Assembly (NCBI RefSeq): GCF_028554725.1
Contig: NC_071670.1
Coordinates: 54,506,501-54,570,500, forward strand
Length of the DNA stretch: 64,000 nt
From: Zeugodacus cucurbitae
Lineage: Eukaryota; Arthropoda; Insecta; Diptera; Tephritidae
Reading direction: 5' to 3'
A model generated the notes under the pieces. That model was not told where the DNA came from and ran no database searches. It saw nothing but the letters and a program-made list of their open reading frames with translations. Made by a program: the position numbers and the translations under genes. Below are positions 1-12,773 of the stretch, in pieces. Position 1 is the stretch's first letter, and each line of letters opens with the position of its first letter.

Positions 1-1212
1 ATAAACAAAAAATATTTTTCAACATACCCTCTTTCAAAATTGAACTGTGACAATAAAATGAAGTCAAAACACTTGAAAAACATGAGAGTATTATAACTCT
101 AACCTGAATTACTTGAATCTATCATAATCTTTGCAAAATATCAAGTAGAAAATACTAAAATACTTTTTTTAATTTCGTCAATTCGTCGTGAAGGTCTAGT
201 TTCGAAGTGCGAGGGCAAGCACACAGTGCATGTTTGGTAGGTAAATGGTAAATTCGTGTTTCTGGGCTAATACTCTTTCTATTTTAGGTACTTTTACTTG
301 CTAACCTTTTACTTAAAAAATGGACTTTTGGCCAGCTAATTTTGAATAATCGACCTTTGTGCATCGGCTATTCGAAAATAGTGAAAGACATTGGACATTG
401 GACAGGAATAAAGATCACTGGAGGAATTCCAAGATATCAATAAAATATTGACAATTGGATTTTTGGTCTATTGGAAATTATTCAATTCCCGATATATTTG
501 GAACAAAACAAAATAATATCGTCATGAAAAGTTTCAGATAGAACTCTAGGTATGTATATATAAATGAAAAAAATCTCTTTAAGCATATTTTGGTCTAGAA
601 TCATAGGAAAAATATGTAGAAATTTATAACTACTGAGGTCTCAAAAGAAAAAAAGAAAATAACCGCCCTAAGAAATACTTTAGACGCTTGGTAGAAATGT
701 ATACGGGCCACTTTATTTCATTATTTCTTTATAGAAAGACCATTGCAGCAATATATATTTCTAAAAATTAATATTAATGTGATTCATAAATATAAATAGG
801 TTTAAAAAGAAGAATTAAGTTATAGCGCAATTATTTTGTCATTATAATCATTTAATATTTTTATTCACGATCAAGATCATTTGTAAGATCCTCAGTAAAC
901 GCATTTTAATCTGAATATAATGTCTCTATAACTACAATAAACTTTAATGCAATATAAAAAACGCTTTTGCAGCTTCTAATTGACCTAGTTCTTTTTCATT
1001 TCATATTCATACTTCGGTCAAATAAAAATAATAAAAAATAGTAATAATCACCGGATGACTATTTTGCGGTCAGAAACATTATTTCAAAGTGAACTGCGGT
1101 AAGCAAGCGCGCAGATAATTAAATAAGAATTGCGGGTAGAATATGTAGAAAAATATAGTAACTAAGAGAAAAATTTTAATGTTGTAAATATGAGTTGATT
1201 TCTATTTTAACA
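1..1212. other. AT-rich noncoding DNA
   Basis: No open frame with coding character, splice-bounded exon or RNA gene was recognised. The stretch is AT-rich with scattered short poly-A and poly-T runs and looks like ordinary intergenic or intronic dipteran DNA. Confidence 0.5.
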
Positions 1213-1370
1213 TACAGTTGAATTTCCATAACTTGAACATCTATAAATCGAAGTTATGCATAACCCGAGCTCTTGAATGGACAATAGAAGTAAAATTTCA
1301 TACAAATTTCCTTCCATAACTTGAATTCGCTCTAACTCGAAGTTTTTTTGTGGATCCGAGTTAGGTAAAT
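1213..1370 (+). repeat. pogo/Tigger-like terminal fragment, copy 1
   Basis: The stretch begins CAGTTGAATTTCCATAACTT and continues with repeated 'taacttgaa/taactcgaa' words. The same order of words occurs in reverse complement at 29573-29730, so this is one end of a mobile element. The start CAGTTGAA and the repeated 'ataacttgaa' pattern resemble the termini of pogo/Tigger-type DNA transposons. That assignment is from memory of the pattern. No transposase is present in either copy. Confidence 0.45.
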
Positions 1371-2667
1371 TCAAATTGTAAAATTAAAAAATAAAATATG
1401 CAAAAATTCAAAGTGAAAAAAATAATTTTTGAGCTTTTATAAACGGTCGAGCATGTATCTAACAAATTATATAAAAAAATAAATTTTTTATTGCTTTTAT
1501 ATTTTGTTTCATTCTCATTAAAGTTATCTTCTTTAATTTTACTAATATCAATGTGGCTGTGCACTCAGCTATCAAAAGTATAGATTTTTATCAAGTCTGA
1601 ACTCAAACTCATTAGAGCATAAACAACAAAAGAAGATAAATAAATTTTCTGCCTTCGCAATTAAAGGAAAGGAAAATTCAGAGTAAGCAACTCATAGTTT
1701 TATACAATATACATTATGCCAAGTAGATGTCTACTTCAGAAGACATCTTAACAATAAAAAGAATGAAATGAAATGCTATAAATAATTTATTATTTTTTCA
1801 TTTTGATTTCGCTGCGGTCACTTGGCACAAGCAATTTTTAATTATTATTAGCTTTCGTTTTGCATTTGTATTCCTTGATATTTTGTTATTATTTTAGAAC
1901 AACTGGGCACTAGGTCACTGCGCACACACCCGTCTCTTTTGTAGCGGTCGAATTAGCGGCTGACTGGCATCAGACACTTTTAGATTATCAACGGAAATTT
2001 AGCGCGCACACAGCAAATAATTATGGCTAAAATAAATACTTAATAAATGGCATGGGTGTGTGGGATATTAGTTTCATTTTGCAATTTATTTGTTATACTC
2101 ATTATTGCTCAGGCTTATATTTATATTTATGAGCGCATATGGTTTGAAGGATTTTACTGTATCAAGTATACGCCCTGGCTACCGTTTGGAACTAATTTAT
2201 ATATGGTTCAGTAGTTTAAGATTTTAGTTAATTAATAATTGAAGCTATGGCGGTCATTGTATTCGAACGGCTGATTTCTTATTTTATTCGACTCAGTGGA
2301 AATATTTCAAACAAGAAGTTTATAATCATTTAAAAATAAAGCAAAATTTTTAATAAAAATTTAATATGACTACCTCAAATTCAGTCGACTTCAGCTACAT
2401 ATTTAACATAAGACCACTTAAGCATTTTTTTATGTTTTTCACTAAGAATATCTTTGTTCCTGTTTTAGCTAAAATATGAAGGGATAAAATTGATTATTTT
2501 GTGGGGCTGGTGGAACTGGAATGTGCTTATGACAATGGTACCTTTTTAAAGCAGTTTTTATGAAATTACAAGTTTTTGCTGGATTCTGATTCTACAGAAT
2601 TCGATTGTTATAGAGAACCAGGAAACGTTAATAGCCAGTCTATTAACAATTATATTCCGTACCAGCT
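1371..2667. other. Noncoding DNA
   Basis: No supported gene. The 67-codon frame on the minus strand at 1361-1564 is a low-complexity AT-rich frame. A somewhat GC-richer patch near 1900-2080 shows nothing recognisable. Confidence 0.45.
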
Positions 2668-3071
2668 AATAGCCTTTTCACACAGCCAAATTAATTGAAC
2701 AATTAAAATTTTAATTGGGAAACCAATTTTTCCCATTCGTACTGCCGGCTACTCGATAATCGATCAGCTGTTATATATTTTTGTTTTTACTTTTCATAAG
2801 AAATTGGTAATTTTCATCAGCTGATTGCTATTTTTCTATTTATTTTCAGCGGCGACATCTAACGGTGTGTAGCGTGAATAACAACTCGGGGACAATGAAC
2901 GTATGGTCTTTGTCACTGAGTTGCATTTCATTTTCAAGTCGATTGTAACTCAATTAAAAATTAATGTAGAAAAATTAGATTGTTTTGTATGGTAAATCGA
3001 TCTAAATCGGCGAATTAATCGAGCAGAGGCTGGTTAATTGTTCAATTAGCTCCAGTGTCAAAAGACTATAA
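2668..3071 (+). mobile_element. Fold-back MITE, copy 1
   Basis: The left end reads 'aatagccttttcacacag' and the right end, reverse-complemented, reads 'atagtcttttgacactgg'. Both are followed inward by a shared 'ttgaacaatta' block, giving imperfect terminal inverted repeats of about 35 bp. The same element occurs in the opposite orientation at 13254-13604, sharing the subterminal AATTAAAATTTTAATTG, the internal CAGCTGAT and a 'gatgtcgc/gcgacatc' word. There is no coding capacity, so it is a non-autonomous DNA transposon. The superfamily is not determined. Confidence 0.6.
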
Positions 3072-4955
3072 GAAACAAATCAATCTCTTCACACGATTGA
3101 GCGTATTCTAAAGGATTGGAATGAAAGATTTGATTAATGAAGTCACTTTATGGAAAATATGTCATGAATGACGTAACATGGATGAGATGATAGTTTGAGG
3201 TGTATCTGCTTGAAAAAAGACTCCACTATAGTGTTCGCAAGCTGTCTAAAGGTGGCATTTGTAACATTATCTACAATGGGAGTTATTATGTAGGAAAGAC
3301 CTGATATATTGAACACGATGAAATCTAACTAATAGTAAATTTGAAGACAGGAATAAAAGTAGTCACAATGGGGGTTCTTTAAGTAGAATATTAATCCAAA
3401 TTTGGTCAAAAGGTCGCTGTCTCTATCTTAGTAATTCGAATTCGGTTTTGTTTTATATAAGAATTTATAAATTACTTTGCCCCATCAAGTTCTAAAATTC
3501 AGAATTAATTAAGTTTTTATTTAATTATTATATTTTCACTCCAAATATGGTGCCAAGTGAGCTCATTAGTCTTGCTACTGTCTAAATTTTTTAACATTAT
3601 AAATATTATAGTTTTTTTTTGGGGTTTGGTGTATACAAATATCCAATTACTCACGGAACACCTTCCAAAAGAGCTACTGTCTTATTAAACAAACTAATTA
3701 TCCCGTCAAAGAATTCATAACACAAGCCTTATTTCCAATTTCTCAATGTCAATATGGATATTTTCAACTGCCGATAATTGTTTGCATGCATATGTATCTG
3801 CCACTCCCACCTGTTATTGAGATTTGTATAAACGAACTAGCCCATATTATTAACAATATTCAAACGAAATTACGATTTTTAAATTTATTTGCAATCTGAA
3901 TCTAATTAATTCTAATTAAACGTATTAAAAAAAATAAAATTATTTAAGAAAATATGTGTTCAATGCAAATACAAGAATGCAAAAGTCAATTATTATTGCA
4001 TATTAGCAAAAGAAATGTATGTGCATAAGTATTCATATATTAATAGGTAACTAGCTATGTATCTACTAATAAATGTTTAATGTATTCATTATGTGTTTGA
4101 GTTTTTCGTGCATAATATCGTTTTACTTCAGCTTTACACATATTTATCAGATTTATGTGTGTCTGTAGGTACACCAATGGTTCTGCTTAGTCAACCAACC
4201 AATAAGTAAGAATTCCAAAACCAACAACAATCGCAAAAAAAGCCACAAGCTGACCGAAGCGCACAGCAGTTACGGGAGTGGGCAAACAGCGTTAAAATAG
4301 GCAAAAATATTTATATTCATAAGCATCTTTGTTAACCATGACTACTTGCAACAACAACCACAACAATAAGTACAATCATTACATATTTTGCTATTATTTT
4401 GCGAAATAATTTGCTGCTTCGCTGAGTCCAACTTGCTTGGTCTTTCGCACTGTGTTGTTGTGAAGTATAGAGCTTACTTCGTTACTGTTGTTTTTTTTGT
4501 TGTGGTTCATACATTTTTCGCCGCAAGCGCGAAATGGCAAAAACGCAATGAGAATTATCATAATGAAAAATCATTGAACAACAGTTATTTTTTAATAAAC
4601 AAAAACACACTGTGGATTCAGCTCACCTTAAATTAGTGCGCTTTGGTTTCGCACTTTTGCAGCAATTTTTTTTTGTGTTATTTCTTTATTCTTTGCTCGT
4701 GTTGTATTAACTATTTTTCAATTTGTTGCGGTTGTAAATTAAAATAATTGCAAAAATATCTGAGTCAGTCGGTGATGTGGCAGTTCTTGATGGAGTTTGA
4801 TTCTCGATACGACTATTTTTAAGAACAATTTATGAGGTTTTCTGTGACTTATGGTAGTCTTCCGAGTATAAACTTAGATATTTGAACAGTTTATTATATT
4901 TAATTCTCATTATTTGTTTTGTATTGGTAAAACCCCAAAGTTTTTAAAAGCAAGC
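3072..4955. other. Noncoding DNA with CAA/GTT triplet patch
   Basis: No supported gene. Between about 4180 and 4640 there are CAA/AAC and GTT triplet runs typical of dipteran noncoding DNA. They generate a spurious 82-codon plus-strand frame at 4388-4636. Confidence 0.45.
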
Positions 4956-4959
4956 TTAA

Positions 4960-5631
4960 AGGGCTATGTCACCAGTGTGACATTTTCAAAAAATCAACTT
5001 TTTTTATTTTTACTTATTCGATAGTTTATACTCTGAAAAATATCCTATGAAAGCGGTAAGATCATATCTTGAATAGTTTTTGAATCACAGCGTTCTAAAG
5101 AGTGACAGCTCGCTGGTATAAGCAGCTATAGTTAAAACTTTAAACGCGTTTTTCTAGAAACGACATTTCCCAAAATAGCTTACATCATAACTTAACGATA
5201 CATTGACCGATCGATTAAATTTAAACTGAGTATTCTTGAATATATTTACTATACAATGGCCTACGATCTTTTCGATTGGTTGAAATTTGTCAATTTGGCA
5301 TTTAAAAGAATTAAAAAAAAAAAAATTTTTTTTGCTTAAAAAACTTAATTTTTTCCAGAACTACGCCATTCTGTCAATTTTTGATATTTTTCAAAAATCG
5401 TAGGTCATTGTATAGGAAATATATTTATATTTAATATTATTTTTCAATTTTTTTTGTTTCAGCAACTCATTCGGCCAGAATCATGTAAGCAGTTGGTAAA
5501 CTTTTTTTCTGGCACCTCCGAAGATAGCATATAACTCCGTTGTTTTACAATATTTTTGTAAACAAATATTAAAATATAGCTGAAAATAATTTTTTTTTCT
5601 AATTTTTCATAGGTTACACTGGTATAGCCCC
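4960..5631. mobile_element. TTAA-flanked fold-back element 1
   Basis: TTAA at 4956-4959 is followed by AGGGCTATGTCACCAGTGTG. The right end, reverse-complemented from TTAA at 5632-5635, reads GGGGCTATACCAGTGTAAC. This is a terminal inverted repeat of about 22 bp with small indels, flanked by identical TTAA tetranucleotides. Inside is a second inverted pair, 'tatacaatggcctacgat' at 5251-5269 and its near-complement at 5396-5414. The TTAA duplication fits piggyBac-type insertion, but no transposase is present. The 95-codon minus frame at 5459-5746 crosses the right end and is not a gene. Confidence 0.55.
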
Positions 5632-5635
5632 TTAA

Positions 5636-8600
5636 GGTCAAGCCATCATGAATCAAGGAATTGTTTTGAAGAACAAGAACTTCCAATAATTCTTTTTCGT
5701 TCTCAATAAACAGCGGAAATGAAAGGCCATGTGGAGTGAAAGTCATACAAAGTCCAAAAATCTTTCGCTGAATCTTTTTTTCAAAAATTTCAAAAGACCT
5801 CCTCGTTATAAAGTTTTATTGTTGCAATCTTTTGTTTGTCCACAGAACTGCGTCTTATTTTTTTAGTGCCACTTGTTATTCCCGAAATGCTATAAAATTT
5901 TCTGGCGAACCATTTTGTTGTTCAGACTATTTTATCAAATATCGAATTAAATAAGGCACGAAATATAGTGAGCCCATACAGGATAAATTTTTGCCAAGCA
6001 ATATCATTAATAGCCATATTTTTATGTCAATTGTCTTGCGGATATACAAGAGATGCTCTCTCTGATGCTATTTCTTCCAACTTTTCAATACCTATCTATA
6101 TACATATATGTTTAAAGGTCTTCTTATAATAGATCTCACTGAGATTTTTCTAAGTTTTTTTTTCTAAATTATATTCAAGTCTGAGGCATACAGTACGATA
6201 GGGATTCTAAGCAGGACATCACTTTATTAGAGCTCACAACAATGTGGATAAACTATAGAAGGCATGGAATAATTTGCGTTGGGAAAACAACATTACTCGT
6301 TGAAATACTGAAATCGTTGAAAACGACCCCTTATAAAGAAGAAAGAGGAGAAGGTTACTGTATGTGCTTTTCCATCCGCCATATCTGGCTCACAGTGGCA
6401 TCTTTCTCTTATCAGACCTCAAAAGAAAGCTCGCTTGAAAAATTCTGAGATTACGAAGAATTTTTTTTCCGAGAACGTGGAACATTTGTAAGCAAAACAA
6501 AAACTTTTAGACACAAAAATGGTAATGAAAAATTGATTGCAAGAAACATGAAACCTCAAACTTAAATCATAATTGCTTAAATAAATATTGTTTCCTAAAA
6601 CCTAAAGGAAAAACCATAGTATTTTTTTCGTTTGAAAAAAAGGACGCATCCGCAGTAGTTACAAGCACAGATGTTGTTTTAACTATCTTTAGTATCGACA
6701 AAACCTGAACAATTTTATGCAGGAATACGAAGATCTCTCGTTCCTTAGTTTAAAAATTTATACAGGAACTGATTCAATACAATGACAAATATATTGGTTA
6801 TAAAAAAAAACGACGAGAACTAAATAAACAGAGGTAATCTTTTATTTCCTGACATCTGAGAACCTGTTAATTGATTGAAATCTAAGAAATTGTTGGAAAA
6901 TGAGATTCAAATCAAACTCGAAACTTTTCGAAATTTGTTCCCTGATTTAAATATTGGTCTCCCAAAGAAGCGAACTTCCTTATAATTGTCCTCAGGCTAA
7001 ACTCTCTCTCTCGCTCACTCCCTCTTGCATTAAAAAATTGGTAAATTTCCACGCTGTATACGAAAACCCCGTCTACCACACACACACCTAATTAAAACTG
7101 TTGCAATCACGCACCAAAATTGGGAACAACAACAGAGGAAAAGAATCTGAACTGAAGACAGTGAGTGGAAAAAACTCGACACAGACGAAATTTCCATTTT
7201 AGTCAATTTGCCACTGACCTTCCACAACATGCCTCAAGGTTATTGCAACAGCTACTTTACGACCGCGGCGACGATGTGCAACAACTTTTTCATGCAAGCG
7301 CAGAGTCGACGCCGCACAGCGAATCGGAATTCTGTGTCGCGACACACACACACATACAAGCAAATAAATATAAATGTGTGAGAGCGTTGATGCTCGTAAA
7401 AATGTCGCATCCGTTAGCATCATTTCCAATAATGGACTGCGGCATGGCAGCTTGTTGGCATATTATACTCGTACGCGCCGTTGTTGTTAGCCGCTGCCAG
7501 GCGACGTTGTCTTTTGTGGCTGCGACATGGCGATTTGTTGCCAACAATGTTTTGACGATGTGTTGGCTGATACGCATGCAGTATTGCCACTGCAACCACT
7601 ACTGTTGTTGCTGTTGTTTTTATTATTCAACGGCATGGAAATTTTCTCCCATGGTAATTGCAACAACAACAACAACATGTTGCTGGCATCATGGCAAGAC
7701 GGCAAAGTGTGTCAGTGAGTGCGGTTGGGAGCCACTTCCACTTTTGCAACGGACACCAAACGGTGCAACAACAATAACAACATACACATGCTCGTATATG
7801 TAAATATTTAAATGCGTTGCAAGGAAATTGCAGCAGTAAATACCAGCAACAGTAATAGCAAAAACAACAGCAATGTCGACAACTTGTCCGCTCATAATGT
7901 CTCTAATATTTTTATGATCTGAATATCATTTATTTTTTGTTTTGATTTTCCTGCATTTTAGTATAGGCAGAAAAAAAATTTTCTAAGCTTCAATTTCTAT
8001 TTTCTTTTTATCGTGTGTCAACTTCGCTGGTTGCTTCTGGTTTTCTGGTCTTAACTATTAATTCAGTGAAAAATCATGTTAATTTCCTGTCGCTTGTATT
8101 TTAATGTCAACTGCAGTTGGTATGTTTTATACAGCAACAACAACAGTAATTAATAGTGGTGACAAGTTTGTTGGGAAATCCGGAAAAGCTGAAATTTCCA
8201 CTCGCATTGAAGGAGGTCAGTGGAGTAGGCGCTTCGTAAAATAAATATTAGATGTTGGTGAGAAATTTCAAGTTTGAAAAATATTTGAATTTAGTAATGA
8301 GAATGATAATGAGAACAGAAATTATGGGAATTTAGATCCAGTTAGAAGAATAGAATTTTGGGTGGAATTTTACGTACTGTCAGGTCTATTTTATATACTA
8401 AAATCTAAGTAATTGTATATATGTTCTTGATTCCAATTACCAAGGAAATTTATTTTGAAAATAATATTTAAATATTCGAGACGATTATTGAAAATAGATT
8501 TTGAAATCAACCTTGGGAATTTCACTTAAATAATAATGCTCTCGGTAGCATTATCATAATAGGCCAGCCATTGTATAGCAATGAAAAAAGTTCTAACCTC

Positions 8601-8691
8601 CCTACTTGTATAACACGTTATGTCTATATTACACAATTAAATATGACAATTTGACAATATTTTTGTTCAGCTGAAGTTCTTAATAAATACA
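5636..8691. other. Noncoding DNA, including a GC-richer triplet-repeat patch
   Basis: No supported gene. The block at about 6990-7880 is GC-richer, with CAA/GTT and CTG-like triplets and CACACA runs. It yields overlapping open frames on both strands, the longest 212 codons on plus at 7165-7803. Their translations are Cys/His/Thr-run rich, carry no recognisable domain and overlap on opposite strands, so I treat them as composition artefacts. The patch could be a regulatory region or an untranslated exon. Confidence 0.4.
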
Positions 8692-9245
8692 TAAGGGCTT
8701 ACATAGGTTTCGTGGCTTCAAAAAATATTAATTTCTACAACATCTCAAGAATATTATCCTAAATTTTCAAGTCGATCCGAATAATAGTTTCGGAGATACA
8801 GCCTTTGGAAGGTGTGCGCTCCAAGTCAGGTATTACTGTTACTCAAAACTATAAACGCTTTTTTCTCGGAACCCTGTTTTCAAAGTCGGTTGTCAAATGT
8901 TCTTGAAAACTACTCCACCGATCTTGATGAAATTTCGCACAGGTGTTCGAGATACAATTTACTCGTGTTTGGACGAAAGATTTTTTTTTCAATATTAAAA
9001 ATTAAAAAAAATTAAAATATCAAGCAATTTTGATCGAAATTTTTATTTTTTTTGAAAATATGTCTGCCAAAATTAGAATCTTAAGTTTTTTTGTCTTTCC
9101 TTCGTTCAAGCACGAGTTTATGGTCTTACCTAGAACACTTAATTTTGTTTTTTTATTTCATTTTGGATGATCCTGTCAGGAGTTATGCTGACAACGGTGA
9201 CGCACCTTTTTTCCGTGGGGTCACCGGAAATGTCGTCACAACGTC
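8692..9245 (+). repeat. Dispersed repeat family R1, copy 1
   Basis: From about 8730 the sequence matches 25108-25505 in the same orientation. Shared words include CTACAACATCTCAAGAATAT, GTTTCGGAGATACAGCCTTT, a 'cggaacc.tgttttcaaagtcggttgt' block, and a terminal 'gacgcaccttttttccg.ggggtcaccgg' block. The left end 'aagggcttac' resembles the ends of the TTAA-flanked elements. No coding capacity was found; it is probably a degraded non-autonomous transposon. Confidence 0.6.
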
Positions 9246-9807
9246 GCATTCTAATATGTCTTTTATATGAGCAATACAAATTTGCCATTTTGGATGATTT
9301 GTAGAACCATTGTCCCGTCTGAGGGCTTATGAGCTCCTTGCTTTAACAGAATCCAGTAGATAATTTTTAATACGGTGGTTCTAATCAGACTGTATTGAGA
9401 GTTTGAGCTCCTACTTATGGTCGATGACTATAAGATTGTTTACAAATTTGAATATATGTATAATAATGTTGTGAAGACTCTTTAAGAGACAGCTATCATT
9501 ATATGAAATATTTTATTACCAGATAACGAAATAAAGAAGAAATTTTTTAAAAAATATTTGGAATATTTTCGAAAAAGACAAATAAAGCTGAAGAAGTAAA
9601 TTTCTATAAATAAACTGTATAGAATTTGAAGAATAACAAAGATAGAACAAGACATTAATATAAGGTGGGATTATTTTATGTAGAAGCTTTTACTACAAAC
9701 AATAAATATGGAACTAAATATATTTGAATTTCTAATAATTATTAAAAGGAAATTTAAGTAATAAAATATATTGGAAGTTTTATAAGCATTTAATAAAATA
9801 AACTTAC
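9246..9807. other. AT-rich noncoding DNA
   Basis: Nothing recognisable was seen in this stretch. Confidence 0.4.
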
Positions 9808-9909
9808 CTTTTTTATCCTTGTTCTTTTGTGTTAATAAATTGTATAGTGTTTCAAACTCTGTTGCTCCAAAAATATTAGCGTATTTTATACAAATACGTA
9901 ATTTTCTCA
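9808..9909 (-). CDS. Candidate internal exon of an unidentified gene
   Basis: On the minus strand a 102 bp segment lies between a good acceptor (TATAATTTCAG ending at 9910) and a good donor (AAAAAAG|GTAAGTT, last exon base 9808). It is open in a single frame, begins with two bases and ends with one base of split codons, and encodes about 33 residues (RKLRICIKYANIF, then GATEFETLYNLLTQ, then a Lys-rich end). The peptide looks more protein-like than neighbouring AT-rich frames and sits in a 117-codon open frame. I do not recognise the family and found no partner exons within about 1 kb. It may be a lone exon between large introns, or chance. Confidence 0.25.
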
Positions 9910-10209
9910 CTGAAATTATAAAAAGCAAAAAGAGGTTATTATAGCAAATATATATTAAATAAAAATTATAATTTATTAAAAATATTTCAGGTGGAAGACC
10001 AATTACTGTGTGGATTTGATACATGCAGATATTCAGTATTAAGTGTAATTTATAATTTTAAAGAAATTCATTCAAATATTTAAAATTATTTGTGGTAATT
10101 ATTAGGTCTACAACTTTGCTTCCGCTGTTTTCCAATAGATGTCTCTAGGGTCAAGCACTGATCGATTAAATCGTTTTATATCGATCTTGGACATTTGTGT
10201 CAACATTAA

Positions 10210-10824
10210 GGCAGTAAGTCTGCTTTACAGGCTTCAAAAAATCGATTTTTCTGTTTTGTTTTAAATCTCTTCCAAAACTATCCAAGAATATGTCTTTAAA
10301 ATTCCAGAGGCCAATTGGACATATTTTCGAAGCTAGAGCAGTTTTAGCAGGTGCGAATGCTCAGGCAGACTTTAAAGCGTGTTTTCTCGAGTTTTCATTT
10401 TCACAAGTGTTAGAAAACGGTGCCGGCGATAGCAAAAAGAATATATGTCCAATCGAAAAAAACCAAAGTGATCTAGCTTCAGAATTAAATTATATTCTAT
10501 TTGAACTAAGAAAGTTAGACAAAAGTATTATTTAAACTACTTGTTTTGCAACTTAAAGTTAATTTTTTTTCTTAAAAAAGTGAATTTTTCATTCAAACTT
10601 CGAAAAAATTTGGAATTTTATAACTTCTTCGGTATTATTTTAGTTCATAAAGAAAAGAAACTTATAAAAATAAAAAAATAAAATTGATTCCACTGTTTCA
10701 GAAGCATCGCACGACCTCCATCACCGGCACCGATTTGCAAGTGCAGACTCCAGGCGCTCCAGAAAAATTCTTACAACTTTGATACAGCCCACGTGCTACC
10801 GTTTTACCATGTTAAAATAGACCC
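10210..10824. mobile_element. TTAA-flanked element 2
   Basis: The segment is flanked by TTAA at 10206-10209 and 10825-10828. The outer bases are GGCAGTAAG on the left and, in reverse complement, GGGTCTATTT on the right, like the GGGGCTAT end of the element at 4960-5631. Internal words such as 'cttcaaaaaatcgatttttc' and 'tttaaagcgtgttttctcga' resemble the 'aaacgcgtttttct' core in the other element and in repeat R1. The 81-codon plus frame at 10290-10535 lies inside and is not a recognisable protein. Confidence 0.4.
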
Positions 10825-10828
10825 TTAA

Positions 10829-12773
10829 TTGAGCATTTAAGAATATTTCAGCAGATTAGCCCCTACTTGCTTAGAATTTACCATAGACCAAAGTAATTGA
10901 CTAATTTACCAATAATTAAGTAAGTGTTAGTTCCTATGATTGATGAGAGGAGCATCTGATGGCAATTTAAATATTCATGATAACACAATCATTAAGCAGA
11001 TTATGAAGACAAATGAAATGGAAAAATACCATTAATTTATGCACATGAAATATCGCACGTAGAAATATCGCCACCGTCCATTACAATTATTAAATGCATA
11101 GTGAAAATGAAAACCCACATACTCATTAAATCGAACGGTGTTCAAGCGCAGCATTAAACTAATCAATAAATTAAAAGCCAATAAAATTGCAATAAATTAC
11201 AAATTTCATAAATAAAGGTGAATTCTAGTCAGCATAACAAACAGAAAACTGAGAGTTATTCTTTTAATTACACAGCAATTAACGATTGTTGTATGTTATT
11301 TACAACAACAAACTTATAATAATCAAGTCTAATCGCATATTAAACAAACTGGACAGCAAGGCGATAATATCAGCGACAATATTACGGTAAATTAATGCAA
11401 GTAATTGGAAAAATATGTACATATAAACAGTTACATATGTATAGATGTGGCAAGTATTACTGTAAAATATGTGTTACGCATTTCATACACTGTGCAACAA
11501 TTACCACCCTCTTTTTCCCCCACCGCACTAACTAACTAAACCAAAAAGCAGCGATTTCGTTGTCATTTCGCTGCGCGATTGTTGCTACTGTAAATTATTA
11601 TACAACAGCGCACTTACTACATGTGAGCAACAACAGAAACAACAACAATGGCAGCAATAATTTTTGCACATTTTTCCTGAGACTTGCTCGCCTTCCCTTT
11701 GTGTGTCATTATAAATCTATTAGCCGGCATTTTGCCTGAGGAATGTCGAAATGCCGCAAAGCTTGAATATGCTTGAAAGCTTAATCGGCGTGGCAAAGTA
11801 TGAAGAAATGTGTTTGTGTGAGTGTGTGTGTCAAAATGGCAGTTGAATAAAATTATAGCAGTAAAAAGTGGATTTGATTAAAATTGCTGCAAAAAGAAAA
11901 AAATTGCATTGAATTTACTTGGCTGGCATGAAGCCTCCGGCCTGTCAAAGTTGCAGAGCATTTATCGCTGAAAGATAGCATCTGGCAGAGACAACTGGTC
12001 AGTGTGTTGATAAATGCAGACATATTTATACATATATATAGAAAATATTAAATTCATACAGTTAGAAGTTGGTATGTATGTGAGTATATTTTTCAGTAAA
12101 CCAAATTATTTATGCGAGAGTTTGCGCTTCGAGCGACATTAATTGCATTGCAAATGAGGTAGCAATTTTTTTATACTCATTGAACGGTTATAAAAATTTT
12201 TAATTTATGTATATTTATGTGCGCATACACACATTAGGAGACATAAATCATTCATAATTTGACAAGCAGTCATAAATTATTGACAATAAAGGACAACCCT
12301 AAGAAGATGATTGTAATCTAATTACTAACATAGCAATTAGAAAAATAATAATAAAATGTGTAAGAATTTAGGCGCAATGCAAATACGATTTAATCTTTCA
12401 TATTATTCAGTAATATTATCGAAAATATTTTTTTTTAATTTAAGTAAAATATTAATTAATTGTTTGTATCCAATTTTATGGAAAATATAATTAAAATCTG
12501 TTAGTTATAGCGTTCTGGCGAAGTCACCTTAATTGATTAACATCCCAAATGTAGGCAACACTGTAAGGCGAGAGTACTTTTATAGTACACCGAAGAAAAC
12601 CGAAATATAACTCCATGCAGAATTGCTGGGAATCTCTTCTGCCCCGGAGCCAAAAAAAAAAAATATTATGGAATATTCTAACCCACAAAAGAACTATTAT
12701 AAAATTCAGATATTTTTTCGAAGCAAACTTTAAGAATGTAGAAGACTTATTTTCCCTGTACAAAAAGTTAAAA
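10829..12773. other. Noncoding DNA
   Basis: No supported gene. A moderately GC-rich patch at about 11500-12010 contains CAACAA triplets and a GTGTGAGTGTGTGTGT tract near 11814 and could be regulatory. Nothing more specific can be said. Confidence 0.4.

Noticed and set aside
7165..7803. 212-codon plus-strand frame, the longest in the window
   Set aside because: The translation is dominated by His/Cys/Thr runs from CAA/GTT triplets, has no domain, and overlaps frames of similar length on the minus strand; it is composition-driven.
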